Source: Beduinella massiliensis
Lineage (GTDB): Bacteria > Bacillota > Clostridia > Christensenellales > Aristaeellaceae
Direction: 5' to 3'
Assembly (NCBI RefSeq): GCF_900199405.1
Contig: NZ_LT963430.1
Coordinates: forward strand, 930,001-994,000
Length of the DNA stretch: 64,000 nucleotides
Shown here: positions 16,131 to 23,213 of the stretch, piece by piece
Layout of the letters: every line of letters starts with the position of its first letter
Numbering within the stretch: the first letter of the stretch is position 1
Program-made: the position numbers and the translations under genes
The notes under the pieces: model-generated
The model's input: the letters and a program-made list of their open reading frames with translations, nothing else
Told to the model about the DNA's origin: nothing
The model's database searches: none

Positions 16131-17207
16131 ATGAAGAAGTACGATCCATTCGACGCGCAGACCCCCTATCCCCGGACGGAGCAAATGCCGTACCCGGAGG
16201 GAATGATAAAGCGCATCACGCACGACGGACGCGAGGACATGCTGCCCTTTTTGCACGACGTGACGCTCGCCTCCTACGGGGGATGCATTTACGAGGCCTG
16301 GTACAACTCCACCTCAGCGGAAATCTGCGGTTCCTCGCTCATCCGCGGGCGCTTTTCCAGGGACGGCGGGGAGACGTGGTCGCCCCCCTTCCGCGTGGTC
16401 GGCGAGGCCGGGCAGGCGGAGGAACACTTCGTGCCGGCGGACCTGTTCGTGCACGCGGGCAGGCTGTACGCGCTGATTACGACCATGACCGGCAAGAACA
16501 TGACGGTGAACCTACAGCTGTACGGCCAGAGAACGGACCCCATGGCCCCCTGGGAAAGGATCGGCAAGGTCGCGGAGGGCTTCATCTGCAACACCCCGCC
16601 CCAGCGCATGGACAACGGCCGCTTCATCGTCGGCGGCTGGATGCCGAAGAAGGAGCAGGACCCGGCCTTTCCGGTGGTGCTCATCAGCCAGGGGGAGCAT
16701 ATCGAAGCGCCGTGGCGGTGCGTCTTCCTGTTCGATCCCCTGCACCCGCTCGCGCCGCGCATCCGCTGCGCGGAGATATCCGTGGTCGCGCAGGGGAAAA
16801 GGGCCGTCGCCTACGTGCGAAACGACGAGGGCCCTTCCTTCGTCTTTGAGAGCGTCGACTTCGGGGAAACCTGGTCGCCGCCCATGGAAAACACCCTGCC
16901 CATCGGAAACTCCAAGATTTTTGCCGGCGTTCTATCGGACGGGCGGCCGTATCTGGTGTATAATCAGGATCGCGGGTATTTTGTGCGCACGCTGCTGGTG
17001 CTCGCGGTCGCGGACCGGGAGACGGGGCGGTTCAGCCGGGTGTACAAGCTTTTCGAGGGTCAGGACGAACAGCTCGGCCGGGGACGAACCTGGTTCTATC
17101 CCTGCGCCTGCGAGCAGGACGGCTATCTGTACGTGGCCGCCACGCTTCAGGAACCCACGGACGTTCGAAGCGCCGTGATGGCCAAGATGCCCATCGCGTC
17201 TTTATAA
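16131..17207 (+). CDS. Asp-box (BNR) beta-propeller protein, sialidase-like
   Basis: Start ATG 16131 is preceded by GAGGAGCGG; 358 residues and no signal peptide. Two Asp boxes are clear: SRDGGETWS (about 84-92) and SVDFGETWS (about 240-248), the hallmark of sialidase-type six-bladed propellers. The protein lacks an obvious FRIP motif, so classical sialidase activity is uncertain. Related signal-less proteins accompany sugar dehydrogenases and transporters in gut Firmicutes. It may hydrolyse or lyse an imported acidic sugar. Confidence 0.65.
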   Translation: MKKYDPFDAQTPYPRTEQMPYPEGMIKRITHDGREDMLPFLHDVTLASYGGCIYEAWYNSTSAEICGSSLIRGRFSRDGGETWSPPFRVVGEAGQAEEHFVPADLFVHAGRLYALITTMTGKNMTVNLQLYGQRTDPMAPWERIGKVAEGFICNTPPQRMDNGRFIVGGWMPKKEQDPAFPVVLISQGEHIEAPWRCVFLFDPLHPLAPRIRCAEISVVAQGKRAVAYVRNDEGPSFVFESVDFGETWSPPMENTLPIGNSKIFAGVLSDGRPYLVYNQDRGYFVRTLLVLAVADRETGRFSRVYKLFEGQDEQLGRGRTWFYPCACEQDGYLYVAATLQEPTDVRSAVMAKMPIASL

Positions 17208-17229
17208 GAGGACAGGAGTGAGATTTCAG

Positions 17230-18189
17230 ATGAAGATTACATTGCTGGAGCCGATCGGCATTTCGCAGGCGTTGCTTTCGGAGCTCTCCGAGCCGATCCG
17301 GGCGGCGGGACACGAATTTTGCAGCTATGCGGACCGCACCTGCGATCCGGGCGAGCTGGCGGAGCGTTCGCGGGGCAGCGAGGTGGTGATGATCGCGAAC
17401 ACGCCTTACCCGAACGAGGTGATCCGCGCTAACCCCGGCCTGAAGATGATCGACGTGGCCTTCACCGGCATCGACCACATCGGCCACGAGGCCTGCCGTG
17501 AGCGGGGCGTTCAAATCTGCAATGCGGCGAATTACTCGAACCAGACCGTCGCGGAGCTGGTCATCGGGCTCACGATCGGCCTGCTGCGAAAGATCGATCT
17601 GGCAGGCGAACGCGTGCGCACGGGCGGCACGGCGGCGGGCCTCATGGGCCGCGAGATCGCCGGGCGCACGGTGGGCATCATCGGCACCGGGCGCATCGGC
17701 ATGCTCACAGCCCGGCTCTTTCACGCCTTTGGCGCAAGGCTCATCGCTTATTCCCGCAGCCGCAACCCGGAGGCGGAATCGCTGGGCATGACCTACGTAT
17801 CCCTGGAAGAGCTCCTGCGGGAAAGCGACATCGTTTCGCTGCACACGCCCAGCAACGCGGCGACGCGCGGCATGATCGGCGCGGAGCAGATCGCGCTGAT
17901 GAAGCCGGACGCCCTCTTCATCAACTGCGCGCGCGGCCCCATCGTGGACAGCCGCGCGCTGGCCGACGCGCTGAACGAGGGGCGCATCGCGGGCGCGGGC
18001 ATCGACGTGTTCGACGCGGAGCCGCCGATTCCGGCGGACGAGCCGCTGCTGCACGCGAAGAACGCGCTGCTCACGCCGCACATCGCCTTCGCTTCGGAGG
18101 AATCCATGGTGCGCCGCGCGCGGATCGCTTTTTCAAACGTGTACGCCTACTTGAAGGGCGCGCCGGAAAACCTGTGCAGGCTGGAGTAG
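17230..18189 (+). CDS. D-isomer-specific 2-hydroxyacid dehydrogenase
   Basis: The start is ATG 17230 with AGGAG upstream; 319 residues. The NAD-binding Rossmann motif is GIIGTGRIG (about 151-159). The three catalytic elements of the family are in place: Arg in NCARGP, Glu in DVFDAEPP and His in TPHIAF. The enzyme reduces a 2-keto acid or oxidises a 2-hydroxy acid with NAD(P)H in the cytoplasm. As the last gene of the rightward sugar operon it may act on a keto-acid product of the carbohydrate being degraded. The substrate cannot be read from sequence. Confidence 0.85.
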   Translation: MKITLLEPIGISQALLSELSEPIRAAGHEFCSYADRTCDPGELAERSRGSEVVMIANTPYPNEVIRANPGLKMIDVAFTGIDHIGHEACRERGVQICNAANYSNQTVAELVIGLTIGLLRKIDLAGERVRTGGTAAGLMGREIAGRTVGIIGTGRIGMLTARLFHAFGARLIAYSRSRNPEAESLGMTYVSLEELLRESDIVSLHTPSNAATRGMIGAEQIALMKPDALFINCARGPIVDSRALADALNEGRIAGAGIDVFDAEPPIPADEPLLHAKNALLTPHIAFASEESMVRRARIAFSNVYAYLKGAPENLCRLE

Positions 18190-18281
18190 GAAAACGTCAG
18201 CCCCGCGGCAAGGCCGGTCGATGCGATTGCAAAGGAGAAAGGAAAGGCACGCTCGCAGTGCGACGCTGTATCGGCAATCTG

Positions 18282-18318
18282 TCCGTCCCGCCGGAATCCA
18301 ACCGGCGGGACGGATTTT
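18282..18318 (+). terminator. Terminator of the rightward sugar operon
   Basis: TCCGTCCCGCCGG and CCGGCGGGACGGA form a perfect 13-bp stem with a 7-base loop, followed by TTTT. Confidence 0.85.
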
Positions 18319-18355
18319 GACGTTTACGGCGCCCCTGCGCGCGCGGGCGCCCCGG

Positions 18356-18385
18356 TTGACAGCCCCGGACAAAAGCGCCTATAAT
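18356..18385 (+). promoter_or_regulatory. Promoter of the unknown gene at 18460
   Basis: TTGACA (18356-18361) and TATAAT (18380-18385) have an 18-base spacer; both boxes are consensus. Confidence 0.75.
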
Positions 18386-18459
18386 ATCCCTGAAGCGCGA
18401 TATTTGACGCATGGGGACGAGAATTGGCGACGCGGCGGACGCCGCTGAAAGGGGGCGCC

Positions 18460-19482
18460 ATGTTGGAATATCTCATCTTTACCTTAAATCCGCCCTTTCA
18501 GGGCGAGCTTCGCGTGCAGGTGCGCGTGTACGACGGCAGCGTGCAGGTGACGGTCAAGAGCGAGGATTATCCCGCCGAAAACGGAGACACCTGGCTGGAG
18601 GGCGAGGCGGCGCAGCGGTTTTTGCAGGCGCTGCAAAACGTGCGCATCAGCGGCTGGCGCTCCGCCTACGCGGAGGACGGCCCCCAGGACGGCATGACGT
18701 GGTCGATCGAGTACAAGCAGGCGGGCAAGCACTGCCGGACGATCAGCGGCAGGAACGCCGGGCCGGAAAACTGGCTGGACTTCCTTTCGGTCATGGACTG
18801 CGTGGCCCCGGTGCTCAACCCCGCCCAGGTCGACCGCATCTCGCTGGAGGTAAACTTCCCGGCGGAGGCGTGGACGGAGGAGGGCGCGAGCCGCGAATTT
18901 CTGGTGGCCGACCGCGCCAAGGGGCTGCTGCTGCTCGGATGCGCCACCGCGGAGGGGCGCATCACCTCGCGCGATTACTACGCGCCGGAGGACGTGAGCC
19001 TGCTGCTCGACCGCATCGGCGCGCTCCCCTTTGAGCAGCCGGCGAAGGCGGCGGAAGAGGGGGAGGACCTGCCGGTCTACAAGCTGACCTTGGAGCGCCA
19101 CAAGCAGAGCCCGCTCACGATCAGCGGGCTGTACGGCAGGCAGGGGCTGCCCGCGTGCTGGCACGGGCTCATGGAGGCCATCGAGGCCTTCCGCTCGGCA
19201 TTCGGCTACCGCGAACGCCTGGTGCTCCCGCGCGTGTACGCGCGCGACCTGCGGGGGGAAACCTACCTCTATTGCAGCGTGTCCTTCGGGGGCAGCCCGA
19301 GGAGCTATTACTACCGGACGGACGATCCGCGCATCGCGCCGGGCGACGCCGTGCGCGTGCCGTTCGGGGAGGAGGAGCGCGCGGGGGTCGTCGAGGCGGT
19401 TGGGCGCTTTTCGGCGCAGGACGTGCCCTATCCGCTGGAGCGGACGAAGTGGATCCTGGAGAAAATCGACGGGGAATCATAA
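18460..19482 (+). CDS. Conserved-type protein of unknown function
   Basis: I chose ATG 18460, with AAAGGGGG nine bases upstream; 340 residues, soluble. The sequence seems internally repetitive. MTWSIEYKQAGKHCRTISG near residue 85 and YKLTLERHKQSPLTISG near residue 205 each precede a Trp-containing helix. The last 70 residues (YYYRTDDPRIAPGDAVRVP, then VGRFSAQDVPYPLERTKWI) resemble a short beta-barrel appended to several Firmicutes hypothetical proteins, reminiscent of the opening of PriA. No catalytic motif is seen. It has its own promoter and terminator and stands opposite the dnaI operon. Confidence 0.65.
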   Translation: MLEYLIFTLNPPFQGELRVQVRVYDGSVQVTVKSEDYPAENGDTWLEGEAAQRFLQALQNVRISGWRSAYAEDGPQDGMTWSIEYKQAGKHCRTISGRNAGPENWLDFLSVMDCVAPVLNPAQVDRISLEVNFPAEAWTEEGASREFLVADRAKGLLLLGCATAEGRITSRDYYAPEDVSLLLDRIGALPFEQPAKAAEEGEDLPVYKLTLERHKQSPLTISGLYGRQGLPACWHGLMEAIEAFRSAFGYRERLVLPRVYARDLRGETYLYCSVSFGGSPRSYYYRTDDPRIAPGDAVRVPFGEEERAGVVEAVGRFSAQDVPYPLERTKWILEKIDGES

Positions 19483-19526
19483 AAAATACCGGCTGTCCGC
19501 GATGGGACGGCCGATATTTTTTTCTC
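19483..19526. terminator. Bidirectional terminator
   Basis: AAAATACCGGCTGTCC pairs with GGGACGGCCGATATTTT (G-U pairs allowed). A-rich and T-rich flanks lie on either side, so it serves both the rightward gene and the leftward dnaI operon. Confidence 0.8.
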
Positions 19527-19558
19527 CGTTTTCAGCCTGCGCCGGTCTCGCCGCTCGC

Positions 19559-20554
19559 TCACTTTCCGCCGGTGAGACGGACGTCGCGCCCGGCGAACCG
19601 CAGCAGGCGCATGTGCCGCGTATCCAGCAGGCGCGAGGCCACGCGCTCGGTGTAGGCGGCCTGCAGCTCGACGGGCGAAAGATTCGTGCTCACCACGGTG
19701 CCCTTTTCCGCGAGGATGCGCTCGTTCAGAATATGGTAGATCGATTCGATGGTCACATTTTCGATCATCGGTTCGGCGCCCAGGTCGTCCAGCAGCAGCA
19801 GGTCGCAGCCGCGCATTTCGTCCACCGTCTGCGCATCCTGCCCGTTCCAGTGATAACGCCGCATGACCTCGACGAGGCGGTAGGCCGTCATGCGCAGCAC
19901 CGTGTACCCCCGCTCGAGCACGCGCTGGGCGACGCAGTTCATGAGGAACGTCTTGCCCAGGCCCGACTTGCCGCTGAGCAGCAGCCCGCGCGCCGGTACG
20001 TCCGGGAACGCGTCCGCGTAGCGCTCGCAGATGTCGCGCATGCGCGACATGTAGGCGCGCTGGGTGACGCCCGTGCCCGGAATCACCTCGTCCGGAAAGA
20101 CGGCTTCGTCGAACGCCGCAAAGTTTTCCCGGTCGAGCCCCGCGAGGTTCTCGTCCTGATACAGGCGGTTCATCACGCGCTGGCGCAGGCAGGCGCACTG
20201 CTCGTGGATGGGCTCGCCCACGTAGCCCGTGTCGCGGCAGACGGGGCAGCGGTAGACGGGCTGCAGATAGTCCTCCGAAAAGCCCAGGCGCGAGAGCTCC
20301 GCGCGCAGGCTTTGGTTGAGCGTCTCCAGCTCCGCCTCGAGCCCGGCGGCGATGCGCTGCGCCTCCTCCGGCCGGGCAAAGGCGGCGCGCATGCGCGCGT
20401 AGAAGATTTCCTCGCGCCGCGCAAGCAGGCGCGCCGCCTCTCCGGAACGGGCGGCGACCTCCTCACGGCGGCGCAGCTCCTCGCGCCGGTTGAGCGCGCG
20501 CTGGTTCTCGTACGCTGCGAGCTGCTCGCGCAGCACGTTTTCACGGCTGATCAT
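19559..20554 (-). CDS. dnaI: Helicase loader, DnaI/DnaC type AAA+ ATPase
   Basis: This 331-residue protein has an Arg/Glu-rich helical N-terminus, then a zinc-binding cluster (Cys103, Cys106, Cys120, Cys122 in CPVCRDTG...HEQCACL). The C-terminal AAA+ domain has Walker A GKSGLGKT (195-202), Walker B LLLLDDLGAE and sensor-1 STNLS. It loads the replicative helicase onto DNA, using ATP. Its start overlaps the stop of the DnaD-repeat gene by four bases, mirroring the DnaB-DnaI pair of Bacillus. Confidence 0.9.
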   Translation of the reverse strand: MISRENVLREQLAAYENQRALNRREELRRREEVAARSGEAARLLARREEIFYARMRAAFARPEEAQRIAAGLEAELETLNQSLRAELSRLGFSEDYLQPVYRCPVCRDTGYVGEPIHEQCACLRQRVMNRLYQDENLAGLDRENFAAFDEAVFPDEVIPGTGVTQRAYMSRMRDICERYADAFPDVPARGLLLSGKSGLGKTFLMNCVAQRVLERGYTVLRMTAYRLVEVMRRYHWNGQDAQTVDEMRGCDLLLLDDLGAEPMIENVTIESIYHILNERILAEKGTVVSTNLSPVELQAAYTERVASRLLDTRHMRLLRFAGRDVRLTGGK

Positions 20555-22065
20555 GCATTCCCTCCGTCTTCGTCCTTCATGATGTCAAAGAAGAGCGCGT
20601 CGAGCTCGTCCTCCGAATAGGTGCGCTGTTCGTAGCGGTGCTTGGCCACTTCCCTGACGGGGCGCGTAGCGGACGGCTTTGCCCCGGCGGCGGCGGGCGC
20701 ACCGCCCGCGCCGCGGCGGTCGTGCTCGGCCCGCGCGCTTGCGGCGTCGTGGATGCCCGCTGCGTTCCAGCTTCCCAAGATCTTGTCGATGAAGGGCATG
20801 GGCGCCTTCGCGCCCACCGCGTAGGCGGCGGCCAGCAGCAATACATCCTGCGGCATGCCCAGGTCGTCCTGCCAACGGTGCAGGAGCCTGCGATCGGCGG
20901 CAGAGGGGCGAGCCTCCACGCCGGCGGCTTCGTATATCTGCTGGAGCTGGCCGTTGTCCCGCTTGACGGCGCGCAGATAGTCCTCCGCCGCGGCGCGGGT
21001 GAACAGCCCGCGCTGGCGCCACGCGTCCAGCCGCTGGCCCACGGAGTCGAGGCTGTTGCCGCCGTTGTGGTGGGCGACCTGCGCGGCGAGCAGGATCGCG
21101 TCCCACTCGAAGCCCTGCTGCTGCCACAGCGCGATGACCGAGACGTCGTGCTCCGTGGGGGAGACGCTGCGCCGGCCGAGCTGGGCGAGCAGCTCGCGCG
21201 CCGGGGCCATGGCCTGCTGCTCCTGCGTAAGGCGCGCGGCGATCTCGCCCGCGTCCCGCGTGCCCAGCTTGTGCTGGCGGCTGAGGATGCCGTCCAGGTA
21301 GGCCATGGTGGGCGTGCCCTTCGTCGTCTCGCGGCAGGCCTCGAGCACGGCCTCCGCCGTGAAGCCCCAGTCGCGCACCCACTTGTTGAAGAGCGCCTCC
21401 TCGTCCTGCGAGGGCTCGCGGCGCTGGCCGAGCCTGCGCAGCACCCGCCGCAGGTCCTGCTTCATCTGCTTGGAGGAACGCGTCATCTCCTCCACGTCTT
21501 CGATGGTCGTGACGCCGCCCTGCGCCCACTCGCGCGCGAGCGCGTCCGCCTTTTCAAAGGAGAAGCGGATGCCGTACAGGTCGATGCAGTGGCGGATGAG
21601 CATCAGCACCACCTCCTGCGGCAGCTCCAGAATCTCCATCCAGTCGTAGATGCGCTGGTAATCCTGCTCGTAGAGGCGGCGCTTTTTGTCAAAGAGGCTT
21701 CGCAGCTCCTCGTTGAACTCGCGGTAGCGGTACAGGTCCTGCGAAGGGTCCGTGCTCGCGGTGAGCTGGGCCTGCTTGAGGTTCTTGTAGGCGTAGGCGG
21801 GCGGGTTGTCGCCCACGCGGCGCACCGCGCCCTGGCGCTCCCAATACTGAAAGGCGCGGAACACCGCGTCTTCCTCCATCCCCAAATCCTTGGCCATGGC
21901 GGCAAGGCTCATGCGCTCGGCGGGATGGTAGCACTGCATCAGGCCGTAGATGTAGACCTTGACGAAATCGCCCGGCGCGCGCAGCATGTATTCCTGAATG
22001 TAGAGGTTCTCCAGCGGCGTGCAGTCGAAGAGGGCGTACGGATCCTGAAAGGTGCAAAAGGGCAT
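20551..22065 (-). CDS. DnaD-domain replication initiation protein with repeated modules
   Basis: The 504 residues begin with an N-terminal DnaD/DnaB-like winged helix (about 1-95: YIQEYMLRAPGDFVKVYIYG, then MAKDLGMEEDAVFRAFQYWE). Several C-terminal DnaD-like helical modules of about 75-80 residues follow. Their similar cores are WMEILELPQEVVLMLI, WVRDWGFTAEAVLEAC, WQQQGFEWDAILLAAQ and WQDDLGMPQDVLLLAA. A low-complexity Ala/Pro linker leads to a C-terminal YSEDELDALFFDIMKDE segment. The family remodels DNA at origins or restart sites and helps DnaI load the helicase. Start ATG 22065 has AGGAG ten bases upstream. Confidence 0.85.
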   Translation of the reverse strand: MPFCTFQDPYALFDCTPLENLYIQEYMLRAPGDFVKVYIYGLMQCYHPAERMSLAAMAKDLGMEEDAVFRAFQYWERQGAVRRVGDNPPAYAYKNLKQAQLTASTDPSQDLYRYREFNEELRSLFDKKRRLYEQDYQRIYDWMEILELPQEVVLMLIRHCIDLYGIRFSFEKADALAREWAQGGVTTIEDVEEMTRSSKQMKQDLRRVLRRLGQRREPSQDEEALFNKWVRDWGFTAEAVLEACRETTKGTPTMAYLDGILSRQHKLGTRDAGEIAARLTQEQQAMAPARELLAQLGRRSVSPTEHDVSVIALWQQQGFEWDAILLAAQVAHHNGGNSLDSVGQRLDAWRQRGLFTRAAAEDYLRAVKRDNGQLQQIYEAAGVEARPSAADRRLLHRWQDDLGMPQDVLLLAAAYAVGAKAPMPFIDKILGSWNAAGIHDAASARAEHDRRGAGGAPAAAGAKPSATRPVREVAKHRYEQRTYSEDELDALFFDIMKDEDGGNA

Positions 22066-22213
22066 GCGGCATTCTCTCCTGTATCGTTGATAGCGTTATG
22101 ATAACACAAACGCGCGCGCAATACCAGCGCGAAAAGAGGCTGACCCGTCCCTGGCTTTAGGTGCGCGCGCCCGCGAAGTATGCTATACTGTGTGGAGCAA
22201 AGGAGGAATGCAG

Positions 22214-23038
22214 GTGGACAATCGTTGGATAGATACATCGCGCATCTCGCTGGAGGGGCTTCTCAACACGCGCGACCTGGGCGGCTGCCCGGCGGCGGGT
22301 GGGCTGCGCGTCCGCAGCGGGCGGCTGCTGCGCAGCGGCATGCTCGCGCGCGCCAGGGGGCGGGACATCGAAATCTTAAAGGCCGAGCACGGGCTTAGGA
22401 CGGTGGTGGACTTTCGCACCCCCACGGAGGCGTCGCAGATGCCCGACCCCGCCATCGAAGGCGTGCGCTACGTCTCCGCGCCCCTGCTGGACGAGGAGAA
22501 CCTCGGCGTCACCCGCGAGGCGAAGGTCGATTTTACGGACTACGTGGGCCAGATGCTCTTTTACGTGAAGACCGCCGGGACGGACATCGGCGCGTACTTT
22601 GAAAAGACCTACCCCGCCATCGCTACGGGCGAGGGGGCCATGCGCCAGCTCCGCCGCTTCTTCGACGTGCTGCTGGAGCAGGAGGAAGGCGCGGTGCTCT
22701 ACCACTGCACGGCGGGCAAGGACCGCGTGGGCACGGCGACGGCGCTGCTGCTTTCGGCGCTGGGCGTCCCAAGGGAGCTGATCGTCGAGGATTTCCTCTT
22801 TACCAACGCCTGCCTGCGGGAGGAGACGGAGGGCATGATGCGCGCGGCGGCCACCCGCACCGAAGATGAGGCGGCGGTGCACGCGCTTGCGATGCTCAAC
22901 TCTGTGCGAGCGAGCTATCTGGAGGCGGTCTTCGCCGCCATCGAGGCGCGCTTCGGCTCGGTGGAGGCCTACCTTTCGGACTGCATGGGCCTGACGGACG
23001 AGCGGCTTGCAAAGCTTAGGTCGATGTACCTCGCGTGA
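22214..23038 (+). CDS. Tyrosine/serine phosphatase of the Y_phosphatase3 family
   Basis: I chose GTG 22214 because AGGAGG sits seven bases upstream, while the ATG at 22208 is too close to it; 274 residues. The signature loop is HCTAGKDRVGTAT, with the nucleophilic Cys and Arg of the CX5R phosphatases. The family's opening NTRDLGG and VDFRTPTEA are present. Related proteins dephosphorylate Tyr-proteins or lipids, and some are secreted effectors; this one has no signal peptide. It stands alone with its own terminator. Confidence 0.9.
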   Translation: MDNRWIDTSRISLEGLLNTRDLGGCPAAGGLRVRSGRLLRSGMLARARGRDIEILKAEHGLRTVVDFRTPTEASQMPDPAIEGVRYVSAPLLDEENLGVTREAKVDFTDYVGQMLFYVKTAGTDIGAYFEKTYPAIATGEGAMRQLRRFFDVLLEQEEGAVLYHCTAGKDRVGTATALLLSALGVPRELIVEDFLFTNACLREETEGMMRAAATRTEDEAAVHALAMLNSVRASYLEAVFAAIEARFGSVEAYLSDCMGLTDERLAKLRSMYLA

Positions 23039-23040
23039 GG

Positions 23041-23080
23041 AACGGCGCGGAGGGGCACGCACCCATCCGCGCCGTTTGAT
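23041..23080 (+). terminator. Terminator after the phosphatase gene
   Basis: AACGGCGCGGA and TCCGCGCCGTT form a perfect 11-bp stem around a 14-base loop, followed by TTGAT. Confidence 0.7.
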
Positions 23081-23088
23081 CCCTGTTA

Positions 23089-23110
23089 TTTGATATTTAA
23101 ATATCAAATA
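23089..23110. promoter_or_regulatory. Perfect AT-rich palindrome, probable operator
   Basis: A 22-base perfect palindrome has half-site ATTTGATATTT. It lies 27 bases before the -35 box of the flavoreductase gene. The ATTTGAT arms recur in the palindrome at 50613-50634 upstream of the GntR regulator gene, with different arm spacing. Confidence 0.6.
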
Positions 23111-23136
23111 CTTTCTTTTTGTGTCCAAATATATGT

Positions 23137-23165
23137 TGATTTTGTGTGAGAGATTGATGTATAAT
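23137..23165 (+). promoter_or_regulatory. Promoter of the flavoreductase gene
   Basis: TTGATT (23137-23142) and TATAAT (23160-23165) are separated by 17 bases. Confidence 0.7.
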
Positions 23166-23213
23166 AAACGAAGCGGGCGGTGCGCCCGGATTGTATTAAA
23201 GGAGGAGAAACAC

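Noticed and set aside
18221-18448. Short plus-strand ORF between the dehydrogenase and the unknown gene
   Set aside because: It spans the operon terminator and the next promoter and has no ribosome site.
22095-22105. GTTATGATAAC palindrome before the DnaD-repeat gene
   Set aside because: It is too short to call an operator, and no second copy is seen.
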